Positions 17,904 through 27,129 of a DNA stretch of 64,000 nt are shown piece by piece. The notes under the pieces are model-generated. The model worked only from the letters and a program-made list of their open reading frames with translations, was not told where the DNA came from and did no database searches. Both the position numbers and the translations under genes were made by a program. The stretch's first letter is position 1. Each line of letters begins with the position of its first letter. Source of the stretch: Marinobacter szutsaonensis (GTDB taxonomy: Bacteria; Pseudomonadota; Gammaproteobacteria; Pseudomonadales; Oleiphilaceae); the NCBI RefSeq assembly GCF_039523335.1, contig NZ_BAAAFC010000002.1:496001-560000 (forward strand), given 5' to 3'.

Positions 17904-18677
17904 TCAGTCGAAGGAGGAGAAATCGGGCTGTCGTTTTTCCATGAAGGCGCGGAATGCCTCGGCGGCTTCGGGGGATTTTAGGCGTTCGCTGAACAACGCG
18001 CCTTCGGTCAGCATGGTGTCTTTCAGGCTCTCCATCACGGGCCGGTTCAGCAGCTGTTTTGTGGCGCGGATAGCAGCTGGTGCCTGGGCGGCCAGCTGGC
18101 GGCATAGTTCTCGGGCAGAGTCTTCGGTTTCGGTGGGATCGCAGACGCGGTTGATGATGCCCATCTCAAGGGCGTCTTCTGCGGTAAACGCGTTGCCGAG
18201 CATCAGCAGCTCTGCCGCCCGTACTCGCCCGAGCCAGGCGGGTAACAGCAGGCTGGAGCCGCCTTCCGGGCATAGGCCCAGGTTGGCGAAGGGCATCTGG
18301 AAGCGGGTGTTGGTGCCGGCTACCACGAGGTCGCAGTGCAAGAGCATGGTGGTGCCAATGCCTACGGCCGGGCCATTGACTGCGGCCACCACCGGTTTGG
18401 TGGCGGTTGCCAGTAATAAGAGGAAGCGGCCGACTGGCGTTTCCCGGAATTCACCGGGGAGGCCCTGGGCAAATTCGCTCAGGTCGTTGCCGGCAGTGAA
18501 GCACTCCTCGGTGCCTGTGAACAGGGTGCAGCGGATGTCGCTGTCGGATTCTGCCTGTTCCAGGGCGTCGCCCATGGCGGTGTACATATCGTGGGTGAGG
18601 GCGTTCTTGCGGTCCGGACGGTTGAGGCGAACGGTCAGAATTCGGTCTGTTTTTTCAGTGAGGATGAGATCGGTCAC
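17904..18677 (-). CDS. Enoyl-CoA hydratase/isomerase family protein
   Basis: 257 residues from GTG 18677, which has AGGAGA 5-6 nt upstream. The crotonase fold is clear: RILTVRLNRPDRKNALTHDM, ECFTAGNDLSEF (oxyanion hole and substrate pocket), VVAAVNGPAVGIGTTMLLHC, and NLGLCPEGGSSLLLP with the usual catalytic-region glutamate. It should hydrate or isomerise an enoyl-CoA in fatty acid beta-oxidation; the chain length cannot be told. The reading frame stays open far upstream on this strand (to 20150), but that stretch is the antisense of fumarase and is not coding. Divergent from fumarase. Confidence 0.9.
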   Translation of the reverse strand: MTDLILTEKTDRILTVRLNRPDRKNALTHDMYTAMGDALEQAESDSDIRCTLFTGTEECFTAGNDLSEFAQGLPGEFRETPVGRFLLLLATATKPVVAAVNGPAVGIGTTMLLHCDLVVAGTNTRFQMPFANLGLCPEGGSSLLLPAWLGRVRAAELLMLGNAFTAEDALEMGIINRVCDPTETEDSARELCRQLAAQAPAAIRATKQLLNRPVMESLKDTMLTEGALFSERLKSPEAAEAFRAFMEKRQPDFSSFD

Positions 18678-18860
18678 GGTATCTCCTGCGAACGTGTTGT
18701 TATTTTCCGGGGATTGCACCCCTGATCGATAGTTTTTGTTACTTCCTTTTATAGCGCCTTCGCCTTCCGTCGCATCACTCGTTCGAACGATTTTCTGGTA
18801 AACTCTCGCCTCCCGATTTTTCGATGACACGAAATAACGAAACAAGCTGATGAGGCGCCT

Positions 18861-20375
18861 ATGACCACCGTAATCCGCCAGGACGACCTGATTGAGAGTG
18901 TAGCGGACGCGCTGCAATTCATTTCCTACTACCATCCCAAGGACTTCATCCAGGGCGTGTATGAGGCCTACCAGAAGGAAGAGTCCCAGGCGGCGAAGGA
19001 TGCCATGGCCCAGATCCTGATCAACTCGCGGATGTGTGCCCAGGGCCACCGTCCGATCTGTCAGGATACCGGTATCGTTACGGTTTTCGTGAACATCGGT
19101 ATGGATGTGAAGTTCGAGTGCGACCAGCCTCTGGACGATGTGATCAACGAAGGCGTCCGTCGCGCCTACACCCATCCGGACAATGTGCTGCGCGCTTCGG
19201 TGCTGGCGGATCCGGATGGCAAGCGCCAGAACACCAAGGACAACACTCCGGCCATCATTCACTACAAGATGGTCCCGGGTAACACGGTTGAGGTTCACGT
19301 GGCTGCCAAGGGCGGCGGTTCCGAAGCGAAGTCCAAGTTCGCCATGCTGAACCCGTCCGATTCCGTGGTGGACTGGGTTCTGAAGATGGTGCCGCAGATG
19401 GGTGCCGGCTGGTGTCCGCCGGGCATGCTGGGTATTGGTATCGGTGGTACCGCCGAGAAGGCGATGGAACTGGCCAAGGAAGCTTTGCTGGATCCGATTG
19501 ACATCCACGACCTGCAGGCCCGTGGTGCTTCCAACCGTTCCGAAGAGCTGCGCCTGGAACTGTTCGAGAAGGTCAACGAGCTGGGCATCGGTGCCCAGGG
19601 CCTGGGCGGTCTGACCACCGTTCTGGATGTGAAGGTCAAGGATTACCCGACCCACGCCGCCAACAAGCCGGTGGCGATCATCCCCAACTGCGCGGCCACT
19701 CGCCACGCGCACTTCACCCTGGATGGCACTGGTCCGTCCCTGCAGACCCCGCCGAGCCTGGATGACTGGCCGGAGATCACCTGGGAAGTGGGCGAGAATG
19801 TTCGCCGGGTGAACCTGGATACCGTCACTCCGGAAGACGTGAAAGAGTGGCAGCCGGGTGAAACCGTCCTGCTGTCCGGCAAGATGCTGACCGGCCGTGA
19901 CGCGGCCCACAAGAAGATGGTGGACATGATCGAAGCCGGTGAAGAGCTGCCGGTGGATCTGAAGGGCCGCTTCATCTATTACGTGGGCCCGGTGGATCCG
20001 GTACGCGAAGAAGTGGTTGGTCCTGCCGGCCCGACTACCGCCACCCGCATGGACAAGTTTACCGACACCATGCTGGAGAAAACCGGCCTGACCGGCATGA
20101 TCGGTAAAGCCGAGCGTGGCCAGGTCGCGATTGACGCGATCAAGAAGCACGGCGCGGTGTATCTGATGGCGGTGGGTGGTGCGGCTTACCTGGTGTCCAA
20201 GGCGATCAAGGAAGCCAAGGTGGTGGCCTTTGAAGAGCTGGGTATGGAAGCCATCTACGAGTTCGAAGTGGAAGACATGCCAGTAACCGTGGCGGTGGAT
20301 TCACGGGGCAGCTCCGTGCACCAGACCGGGCCGGTTGAGTGGCATGACAAGATCATTGCTGCCAAGGCGGTTTAA
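18861..20375 (+). CDS. Fumarate hydratase, class I (iron-sulfur)
   Basis: 504 residues, the size of single-chain class I fumarases (FumA/FumB type). The N-terminal Fe-S domain has RPICQDTGIVTVFVNIG with the first cluster cysteine. The central region has GIGIGGTAEKAMELAKEALL and NRSEELRLELFEKVNELGIG, and the C-terminal domain has GPVDPVREEVVGPAGPTTAT and DSRGSSVHQTGP. It interconverts fumarate and malate in the citric acid cycle with a 4Fe-4S cluster. The gene has one transcript start region (18678-18860) shared with the divergent enoyl-CoA hydratase. A palindromic repeat array begins 11 bp after its stop. Confidence 0.95.
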   Translation: MTTVIRQDDLIESVADALQFISYYHPKDFIQGVYEAYQKEESQAAKDAMAQILINSRMCAQGHRPICQDTGIVTVFVNIGMDVKFECDQPLDDVINEGVRRAYTHPDNVLRASVLADPDGKRQNTKDNTPAIIHYKMVPGNTVEVHVAAKGGGSEAKSKFAMLNPSDSVVDWVLKMVPQMGAGWCPPGMLGIGIGGTAEKAMELAKEALLDPIDIHDLQARGASNRSEELRLELFEKVNELGIGAQGLGGLTTVLDVKVKDYPTHAANKPVAIIPNCAATRHAHFTLDGTGPSLQTPPSLDDWPEITWEVGENVRRVNLDTVTPEDVKEWQPGETVLLSGKMLTGRDAAHKKMVDMIEAGEELPVDLKGRFIYYVGPVDPVREEVVGPAGPTTATRMDKFTDTMLEKTGLTGMIGKAERGQVAIDAIKKHGAVYLMAVGGAAYLVSKAIKEAKVVAFEELGMEAIYEFEVEDMPVTVAVDSRGSSVHQTGPVEWHDKIIAAKAV

Positions 20376-20386
20376 GGGCTGAAGTT

Positions 20387-20669
20387 GGGGTCAGAAGAAC
20401 GGAGTTCTTCAGACCCCAGTGCCTGGGCCGAGCGCCGGGCTGGGCGCAAACTCCGGGGTCTGATGAAAGCCTTCATCTGACCCCTTTTTAGCTTTGGAGT
20501 GTGGCTTAAGTTGGGGTCAGAAGAACAAGTTCTTCAGACCCCTGTGCCTGGGCCGAGCGCCGAGCTGGGCGCAAACCCCGGGGTCTGATGAAAGCTTTCA
20601 TCTGACCCCTTTTTTAGTTTTTGGGGTTTGGTCTAGGTTGGGGTCAGAAGAACAAGTTCTTCAGACCCC
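20387..20669. repeat. REPIN-like palindrome cluster A (5 copies, tandemly amplified)
   Basis: Copies at 20387-20417, 20455-20484, 20513-20542, 20580-20609 and 20640-20669. Copies 1, 3 and 5 have arms GGGGTCAGAAGAA and TTCTTCAGACCCC (subtype E, plus orientation). Copies 2 and 4 have arms GGGGTCTGATGAA and TTCATCTGACCCC (subtype T, minus orientation). Each E+T pair with its GC-rich spacer recurs with a period of 126-127 bp, so a composite unit has been duplicated in tandem about 2.2 times. Copies 2 and 4 are followed by T-runs and may also end fumarase transcripts. Fills the 311-bp gap between fumarase and selO; nothing else is visible there. Confidence 0.93.
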
Positions 20670-20686
20670 TGTGCACCACCCACCGC

Positions 20687-22141
20687 TCAGCTGGAACAAC
20701 TGATATTCAAATGCTTCCCCCAATCCGGCGGTAGCGCTGCATACTTCTCAAACTCCGGCTGCTCATCAAACGGCCGCCTCAGTACCTGCAACAGCTCCTC
20801 CATCGGCTGGTAATCCCCATTCTGCGCCTCCTGAATCACCTGCTGGGCCAGGTAGTTTCTCAGGATGTATTTCGGGTTCACCTGGCGCATGGCGTATTCC
20901 CGTTCGTCGTGGGCGCGGGTTTCTTTTTGCAGGCGTTGTTCGTAGCGTTCGAGCCATTCATCCGCCACGCTGCGGTCCACGAACAGGTCCCGTACCGGGT
21001 CATGGCCCTTGTCGTAGAGGTTGGAGAGGCCCCGGAAGAAGCGGGTGTAGTCCACGTGGTGTTCGTGGAGCATGCTGAAGGTGTCCATGATCAGGCTGAG
21101 GTCGGAGTCATCCGATTCGGCCAGGCCGAGCTTGTCGCGCATGTTCTGCAGGAAGCGTTCGTTGTAGATCACCTCGTACCGCCGCAGGCCACGGCGGACA
21201 TTGTCTTCATCCATCACCGGCAACAGCGCATTGGCCAGGTACTGGCAGTTCACAAAGCCGACCTGGGGCTGACGGTTGTAGGCGTAGCGGCCTTCCTGGT
21301 CCGTGTGGTTGCAGATGTAGCCGGCGTCGAAGTCGTCGAGGAAGGCGTAGGGGCCATAGTCGAAGGTATCGCCGATGATGGACATGTTGTCGCTGTTCAT
21401 TACGCCATGGCAGAAACCCACCGCCTGCCAGTCGGCGATCAGGCGGGCGGTTCGCTCCACCACTTCCTCGAACCAGCGGGTGTGGCGTTCGTCATCCGGT
21501 AAATCGATCAGGTGCGGGAAGTGCAGGGCGATGACGTGCTCGATCAGCGTCTTCACCGCTTCCGGTCCTTCATGATGGGCGGCGAACTCGAAGTGGCCGA
21601 ATCGGATGTGGCTCTCGGCCACCCGCATCAGTGCGGCCGCCGTCTCGATGGTTTCGCGGCGGATCGGATCCCGGGCGCTCACCATGAACAGGGCGCGCGT
21701 GGTGGGAATGCCGAGGAAATGCATGGCTTCGCTGCACAGGTATTCCCGGATGGTGGAGCGCAACACCGCCCGGCCGTCGCCGAAGCGGGAGTAGGGCGTG
21801 GTGCCGGCGCCCTTTAGGTGCCAGTCCCAGCGCCGGCCATCGGGGCCGACGGTTTCCCACATCAGCAGGCCACGACCGTCCCCCAGTTCCGGGTTGTACA
21901 TACCGAACTGGTGGCCGGTGTACTTCATGGCCACCGGGTCCATGCCTTCTAGCAGTTCCGTGCCGGCCCCGACGCCGGTCCATTCCTCCGCGGAGCTCAC
22001 ATGAAAGCCCATCTGGCGCGCCAGCTCATGGTTAAAGGTGACCATTCTGGCGTTGGTCAGTGGCTTTGGCTGTACCCGGGTGTAAAAACTGTCCGGAAGC
22101 TCCAGGTAGCGATGCTCGATCCGGAAACCTGTGTCATTCAT
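20687..22141 (-). CDS. selO: SelO/YdiU protein adenylyltransferase
   Basis: 484 residues of the SelO pseudokinase family (former UPF0061/YdiU). Visible marks are GDGRGLLMWETVGPDGRRWDWHLKGAGTTPY broken here as the nucleotide loop GDGRGLL and the lysine in WHLKGAGTTPYSRFGDGRAV, the metal region GFCHGVMNSDNMSIIGDTFD, and DYGPYAFLDDFD. SelO binds ATP in a flipped pose and transfers AMP to protein hydroxyls during oxidative stress. The C-terminus LNISCSS keeps the cysteine found where animal homologues carry selenocysteine. Transcribed convergently with fumarase and divergently from the glycerate kinase-like gene. Confidence 0.93.
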   Translation of the reverse strand: MNDTGFRIEHRYLELPDSFYTRVQPKPLTNARMVTFNHELARQMGFHVSSAEEWTGVGAGTELLEGMDPVAMKYTGHQFGMYNPELGDGRGLLMWETVGPDGRRWDWHLKGAGTTPYSRFGDGRAVLRSTIREYLCSEAMHFLGIPTTRALFMVSARDPIRRETIETAAALMRVAESHIRFGHFEFAAHHEGPEAVKTLIEHVIALHFPHLIDLPDDERHTRWFEEVVERTARLIADWQAVGFCHGVMNSDNMSIIGDTFDYGPYAFLDDFDAGYICNHTDQEGRYAYNRQPQVGFVNCQYLANALLPVMDEDNVRRGLRRYEVIYNERFLQNMRDKLGLAESDDSDLSLIMDTFSMLHEHHVDYTRFFRGLSNLYDKGHDPVRDLFVDRSVADEWLERYEQRLQKETRAHDEREYAMRQVNPKYILRNYLAQQVIQEAQNGDYQPMEELLQVLRRPFDEQPEFEKYAALPPDWGKHLNISCSS

Positions 22142-22209
22142 ACAATGCGTATACTCTCAGTTGGTACAGATTCTGCTGCTTTTAATTCAAACCGACTCAG
22201 GAAACCACC

Positions 22210-23160
22210 GTGTCTGAAAACGAACTCAACCCGACCATTGAGACCCTGATCAGCCAGGAAGGTTTACCTTCCTCATACGGACACACGGTCGAACAGACCA
22301 TCCTGCCGCTGGCGCACCGGATTCTCGAACTCCGGCAACGGCTCGGGCGGCCGGTACTTATTGGTATTCATGGGGCCCAGGGCACCGGGAAATCAACCCT
22401 CACCCTGTTCCTCAAGGAAATCCTGAGCCGGCACCATGGCACAGCCACCGCCAGTTTCTCCATTGATGATATCTACCTTACCAGAGCGGAGCGGCAGAGA
22501 CTTGCCGGGCTGGTGCATCCGCTGTTCATCACCCGGGGTGTGCCCGGTACCCACGATGTGTCGCTTGGTCAGAAGGTGATCGATCAGCTCCTGGCAGCCC
22601 GGCCCGGGGACAAAACCGCAATTCCCGCCTTCGACAAGGCCCGGGATGACCGTGCGCCCCGGGACCAGTGGCCGGTATTCGAAGGCCCGGCAGACGTTAT
22701 CCTGGTCGAGGGCTGGTGCCTGGGGGCTGCTCCGGAACCTGAAGAAGCGCTGGCCCGGCCGGTCAACACGCTGGAAGCCGAGGAGGATTCACACGCCACC
22801 TGGCGCAGCTATGTCAATGAGTGCCTGAAAGACAGCTACCGGGCGTTGTTCGACCGGCTTGATTACCTTGTGATGCTCAAGGCGCCATCCATGGAGTGCG
22901 TGCTGGAGTGGCGCACCCTGCAGGAACACAAGCTCGCCGCGCGCCACGCCGATGCACCAAAAGAGGGCGGTGGTGATGAGGGTGCTCCCTCGTTGCGCAT
23001 CATGTCCGACGAGGAAGTGGCCCGATTCATCATGCACTACCAGCGTGTCACCGAGCATTGCCTCAGGGAAATGCCGGACCGGGCCGATGTCCTGATCCCG
23101 GTCGATGCAGACCATTCGCTGGAGGCCCCGCAGTTCAGGGAGCCTCCGGCCTCGAGTTAG
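22210..23160 (+). CDS. P-loop kinase, probable D-glycerate 3-kinase
   Basis: 316 residues. Walker A is VLIGIHGAQGTGKSTLTLFL (about 49-68), followed by FSIDDIYLTRAERQRL, RGVPGTHDV, PAFDKARDDRAP and VILVEGWCLGA. These motifs fit the glycerate kinase/Tda10-like branch of the uridine kinase superfamily, which phosphorylates D-glycerate at position 3. It starts at GTG 22210. It is the first of four plus-strand genes with short gaps, and the product 3-phosphoglycerate is the acceptor for the synthase two genes on. I therefore infer that it returns glycerate released by the phosphorylase to the cycle. Its residue length and motifs do not separate it fully from other unassigned members of the family. 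Confidence 0.82.
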   Translation: MSENELNPTIETLISQEGLPSSYGHTVEQTILPLAHRILELRQRLGRPVLIGIHGAQGTGKSTLTLFLKEILSRHHGTATASFSIDDIYLTRAERQRLAGLVHPLFITRGVPGTHDVSLGQKVIDQLLAARPGDKTAIPAFDKARDDRAPRDQWPVFEGPADVILVEGWCLGAAPEPEEALARPVNTLEAEEDSHATWRSYVNECLKDSYRALFDRLDYLVMLKAPSMECVLEWRTLQEHKLAARHADAPKEGGGDEGAPSLRIMSDEEVARFIMHYQRVTEHCLREMPDRADVLIPVDADHSLEAPQFREPPASS

Positions 23161-23181
23161 CAACCCAAGCGAGGAAATACC

Positions 23182-23985
23182 ATGCCCAGGCCCCACCTGA
23201 TTCTGTTTACCGATCTTGATGGCACATTGCTGGACCACGAGGACTACTCCTGGGAGGCCGCCCGGCCTGCCCTGACCAGGGTAAAAGCGGCCGGAATCCC
23301 CCTGATCCTCAACTCCAGCAAGACCGCGGCGGAGATCGCAGTACTCCGGAACGAGCTGGGCAATGGCGATCCCTACATTGTCGAAAACGGTGCAGCGGTC
23401 GTCATTCCGGCCGGCATTTTCGGCAATTCCTCCGAACAGGTGGTGAATTTTGGCGCATCCCGGGCTGTGGTGTTGTCGGCATTGGATCGGTTACGGGCCG
23501 CCGGTGCACGCTTTCGGGGCTTTGAGGACATGTCAGCGGAGGAGTTGGCGGATGTCACGGGCCTGGATGTCACCGCGGCGTCGCGGGCGATGCAACGGCA
23601 CGGCACCGAGCCGCTGATCTGGGAAGGTACCGAGGAGGAGCTGAGCCAATTCGAGGCCTCTCTTGCGTCTGACAACCTGCGCCTGGTGCAGGGTGGCCGC
23701 TTCTGGCACGCCATGGGGATCTTCGACAAGGCCGATGGGGCCCGTTTCTTGCTGGGTAAATACCAGGAGCGTTATGGCCGCGAACCGGTCCTGGCCATCG
23801 CACTGGGTGACAGCCCGAATGATCAGGGCATGCTGGAGGCGTCCGATGTACCGGTGGTGATCCGGGGCGTCAACAGCGAGAGTGTCCAGCTGCCGTCTGA
23901 CCGCCGGCCCATACGCTCCCTCAGATCCGGCCCTGAAGGCTGGAATGACTGTGTACTCAATCTGCTGCTTGAGTACGGGTATTAA
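23182..23985 (+). CDS. gpgP: Glucosyl-3-phosphoglycerate (or mannosyl-) phosphatase, HAD family
   Basis: 267 residues of the HAD superfamily, subtype of mannosyl-3-phosphoglycerate phosphatase. Motif I is LFTDLDGTLLDHEDYSW (nucleophile and acid aspartates), motif II ILNSSKTAAEI, and motif IV IALGDSPNDQGMLEASDVPVVI. It removes the phosphate from glucosyl-3-phosphoglycerate to give glucosylglycerate, a compatible solute. The assignment to the glucosyl rather than the mannosyl route rests on the neighbouring synthase and phosphorylase. It follows the kinase after 21 bp and precedes the synthase by 14 bp, so all four genes probably share a transcript. Confidence 0.85.
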   Translation: MPRPHLILFTDLDGTLLDHEDYSWEAARPALTRVKAAGIPLILNSSKTAAEIAVLRNELGNGDPYIVENGAAVVIPAGIFGNSSEQVVNFGASRAVVLSALDRLRAAGARFRGFEDMSAEELADVTGLDVTAASRAMQRHGTEPLIWEGTEEELSQFEASLASDNLRLVQGGRFWHAMGIFDKADGARFLLGKYQERYGREPVLAIALGDSPNDQGMLEASDVPVVIRGVNSESVQLPSDRRPIRSLRSGPEGWNDCVLNLLLEYGY

Positions 23986-23999
23986 AGAGGAGAGCCGCC

Positions 24000-25223
24000 A
24001 TGGGCGACTTTTACCAGAACGGCATAGTTACCACGTTGCATAACCTTGTCCGCCGGCCCGTTGAGGAGATGGAGGCGGAGCTGATGAACTTCCGCAAGGC
24101 CCGGCCCATGTCCCTTGTGCTGCCTTCGTTATATTCAGAGCTGGAAGGGCCGGCGTTAAAGAACATTGTCAGCGAGTTGACCAGGGTGCCTTACCTTGAC
24201 CAGATCGTGATCGGGCTGGACCGCGCCGATGAGCAGCAATACCGGCATGCGCTTGAGTATTTCTCAGAACTGCCGCAGGAGTTCAAAGTGCTCTGGAACG
24301 ATGGTCCGCGCCTGCGCGCCCTCGACCTCAAACTGCGGGAGCAGAACCTGGCGCCCACCGAGATGGGCAAGGGCCGGAACGTCTGGTACTGCTTTGGCTA
24401 TGTGCTGGCCTCCGGCGTCAGTAAATCCGTGGCGCTCCACGACTGTGACATCCTGACCTATTCCCGGGACCTGGTGGCCCGCCTGATCTACCCGGTCGCT
24501 AATCCCGCCTTCAACTATATGTTCTGCAAGGGCTATTACGCCCGGGTGGCGGACTCCAAAATGAATGGTCGGGTCAGCCGGTTGCTGGTGACGCCGTTGA
24601 TCCGGGCCCTCAAGAAAGTTTGTGGCCCCAGCGATTTTCTGGATTACCTGGACAGCTACCGCTACCCACTGGCCGGCGAGTTCTCATTCCGCACCGACGT
24701 CATCAATGACCTGCGCATTCCCAGTGACTGGGGCCTGGAGATTGGCGTGCTGTCCGAGATGAAGCGCAACTACGCTACCAACCGCCTGTGCCAGGTGGAC
24801 ATCGCCGATACCTACGATCACAAACACCAGGAACTGTCCCCGGAAGATGCCAGTCGCGGGCTGTCCAAGATGAGCGTGGACATCGCCAAGGCCCTGTTCC
24901 GCAAGCTGGCGACCAACGGCGAGATCTTCTCCAATGAGAAGTTCCGTACCATCAAGGCGACTTATTTCCGGATTGCCCTGGATTTCGTGGAAACCTACCA
25001 GAACGATGCGGTCATGAACGGCCTGACCTTCGATCGGCACAAGGAAGAAAAGGCGGTGGAGCTGTTCGCTCAGAACGTCATGCGTGCCGGCTCATACTTC
25101 CTCGATAACCCCATGGACACGCCGTTCATCCCGAGCTGGAACCGCGTCACCAGTGCCATTCCGGATATCAAGGAACAACTGCTGGAAGCGGTGGAGCTGG
25201 ACAACGAGGAGTACCGGCCATGA
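24000..25223 (+). CDS. gpgS: Glucosyl-3-phosphoglycerate synthase
   Basis: 407 residues of a GT-A glycosyltransferase resembling the GT81 GpgS enzymes. Visible features are SLVLPSLYSELEGPALKNIV near the start, GKGRNVWYCFGYVLASG, the metal-binding DCD triplet in SVALHDCDILTYSRDLVARL, PLAGEFSFRTDVINDLRIP and GLEIGVLSEMKRNY. It joins glucose from a nucleotide sugar to 3-phosphoglycerate. The stop overlaps the start of the phosphorylase-like gene by 4 bp (ATGA), so the two are coupled. Glucosylglycerate accumulates in many halophiles under salt stress, especially when nitrogen is short. Confidence 0.88.
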   Translation: MGDFYQNGIVTTLHNLVRRPVEEMEAELMNFRKARPMSLVLPSLYSELEGPALKNIVSELTRVPYLDQIVIGLDRADEQQYRHALEYFSELPQEFKVLWNDGPRLRALDLKLREQNLAPTEMGKGRNVWYCFGYVLASGVSKSVALHDCDILTYSRDLVARLIYPVANPAFNYMFCKGYYARVADSKMNGRVSRLLVTPLIRALKKVCGPSDFLDYLDSYRYPLAGEFSFRTDVINDLRIPSDWGLEIGVLSEMKRNYATNRLCQVDIADTYDHKHQELSPEDASRGLSKMSVDIAKALFRKLATNGEIFSNEKFRTIKATYFRIALDFVETYQNDAVMNGLTFDRHKEEKAVELFAQNVMRAGSYFLDNPMDTPFIPSWNRVTSAIPDIKEQLLEAVELDNEEYRP

Positions 25224-26956
25224 GCCAGCCTCTCAAGGCCAAACTGGTCGGCATGCTGGAGGTGGTGTACCCGGAACTGGACTGCGATTTCCTGGCGGAA
25301 CAGCTGCTGGGCACCATGGAGCTGGCCCCGAACCGGGAGCCGCCACCGGCACACCAGAACAACTGGGACGAGTCGGATATTGTGCTGATCACCTATGCCG
25401 ATACCGTCCAGCGTGAGGGTGAGAAGCCGCTGCAGACTCTGCACCGGTTTCTCGAAGATTGTCTGGCCGAGACGGTTTCGGCGGTCCACATCCTGCCGTT
25501 CTTCCCGTACAGCTCCGACGACGGCTTCTCCGTCATGGACTACCTGGCGGTGAACGAGTCCCATGGCTCCTGGAGTGATGTCGAGAACATCGCCGGCGAC
25601 TTCAAGCTGATGGCGGACCTGGTGATCAACCACATGTCCGCGCGCAGCCGCTGGTTCGAGAACTTCCGCAAGCGTGTAGATCCGGGCAAGGATTATTTCT
25701 TTGAAGGAAACCCGAAGGATGATCTGAGTGCCGTGGTCCGGCCCAGAACTTCACCACTGTTGACCCCGGTGCAGACTGAGGAGGGGGAACGGTACGTCTG
25801 GTGTACCTTCAGTGAAGATCAGGTGGACCTGAACTTTGCCAACCCCAAAGTGCTGATCGAGTTTGCCGGTATCATCAAACAGTATCTGGAGCACGGCGTG
25901 GTCATGTTCAGGCTCGATGCCGTGGCGTTTCTCTGGAAAGAGCCCGGCACGCCCTGCATTCACCTTCAGCAGACCCACGAGCTCATCAAGATTCTGCGGC
26001 TTCTCATCGAGCACCATACGCCGGACGCGGTGGTGATCACGGAAACCAACGTGCCCAACCGGGAGAACCTGACCTATTTCGGGAACGCCAACGAAGCCCA
26101 TGTGATCTACAACTTCTCCCTGCCGCCCTTGCTCATCAACACCCTGGTGACGGGAAACTGCCGGCATCTCAAGACCTGGCTGATGAGCATGCCGCCGGCG
26201 CAGATGGGGACCACCTACCTGAACTTCATCGCCTCTCACGACGGCATCGGCATGCGGCCGACGGACGGGCTGCTGGAGGACGACGAGAAACAGCGCCTGA
26301 TCAATACCATGGAGTCGTTCGGTGGCAAGGTCTCCTACCGACGCACCGCCGATGGCCGTGATCAGCCGTACGAGATAAACATTGCCCTGTGGGATGCCCT
26401 GAAAGGCACGGCGGAGGGTGGGGCGGATCACTGCCAGCTGCAGAGATTCCTGTGTGCGCACACCATCATGCTGGCACTGGAGGGAATTCCGGCTTTCTAC
26501 ATTCACAGCCTACTGGGCACGGAAAACGATTACGCCAGGGTGGAGAACACCGGCCGGCTGAGATCCATTAACCGGGGTCAATGGCAGCTGGACAAACTGG
26601 AGGAAGAACTGGAGAACCCGCTGTGCCACCACAGCAAGGTCTACCACGAACTGAAACGCCTGATCGGCATCCGCCGCAGCCAGTCAGCCTTCCACCCCAA
26701 CGCCACCCAGTTCACCCTCCACCTGGGCCTGCAACTCTTCGGCTTCTGGCGCCAAAGCATGCGCCGCGACCAGTCCGTATTCTGCATTCACAACATCAGC
26801 AACGAAGTGCAGCAGGTAGCGCTCAGCGACATCAACCTTATCGGCACCGACCACTGGGTAGACCTGATCTCCGGCATGGCAATCGATGACCTCTCCGGCA
26901 GCATCACCCTGAAGCCCTACCAGAGCGTCTGGCTCTCCAACCAAACCGGAGGCTGA
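25220..26956 (+). CDS. GH13 subfamily 18 phosphorylase, probable glucosylglycerate phosphorylase
   Basis: 578 residues, sucrose-phosphorylase family (GH13_18). The catalytic set is intact: VMFRLDAVAFLWKEPG (nucleophile Asp), VVITETNVPN (acid/base Glu) and LNFIASHDGIGMRP (third Asp with His). Members of this subfamily split sucrose, glucosylglycerol or glucosylglycerate with phosphate to give glucose-1-phosphate. Beside gpgS, gpgP and a glycerate-kinase-like gene, glucosylglycerate is the best substrate guess, releasing D-glycerate for the kinase. Sucrose cannot be ruled out by reading alone. Many databases would call it sucrose phosphorylase. Last gene of the cluster; a repeat cluster starts 9 bp after its stop. 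Confidence 0.85.
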   Translation: MSQPLKAKLVGMLEVVYPELDCDFLAEQLLGTMELAPNREPPPAHQNNWDESDIVLITYADTVQREGEKPLQTLHRFLEDCLAETVSAVHILPFFPYSSDDGFSVMDYLAVNESHGSWSDVENIAGDFKLMADLVINHMSARSRWFENFRKRVDPGKDYFFEGNPKDDLSAVVRPRTSPLLTPVQTEEGERYVWCTFSEDQVDLNFANPKVLIEFAGIIKQYLEHGVVMFRLDAVAFLWKEPGTPCIHLQQTHELIKILRLLIEHHTPDAVVITETNVPNRENLTYFGNANEAHVIYNFSLPPLLINTLVTGNCRHLKTWLMSMPPAQMGTTYLNFIASHDGIGMRPTDGLLEDDEKQRLINTMESFGGKVSYRRTADGRDQPYEINIALWDALKGTAEGGADHCQLQRFLCAHTIMLALEGIPAFYIHSLLGTENDYARVENTGRLRSINRGQWQLDKLEEELENPLCHHSKVYHELKRLIGIRRSQSAFHPNATQFTLHLGLQLFGFWRQSMRRDQSVFCIHNISNEVQQVALSDINLIGTDHWVDLISGMAIDDLSGSITLKPYQSVWLSNQTGG

Positions 26957-26965
26957 TCATACTCA

Positions 26966-27125
26966 GGGGTCTGATGAACTCGTTCATCTGACCCCAAGTT
27001 AGCTCCACCTCCAAACTCACGGCATGCTCAGGGGTCTGATGAAAGCCTTCATCTGACCCCAAGTTCACGTCTCCCCAAAACTCTCGGTTAAAACCGGGGT
27101 CAGAAGAAAGCGTTCTTCAGACCCC
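26966..27125. repeat. REPIN-like palindrome cluster B (3 copies)
   Basis: Copies at 26966-26995 and 27031-27060 (subtype T, minus orientation) and 27096-27125 (subtype E, plus orientation). The starts are exactly 65 bp apart each time. The cluster fills the gap between two convergent genes and sits directly at both 3' ends, so it may also act as a two-way terminator or mRNA-end protector. Confidence 0.92.
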
Positions 27126-27129
27126 ACCT

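Noticed and set aside
18678..20150. Long minus-strand open frame continuing upstream of the enoyl-CoA hydratase over fumarase
   Set aside because: It is the antisense of a strong fumarase gene in GC-rich DNA. The hydratase has a good GTG start with AGGAGA at 18677, and the extra residues resemble nothing known.
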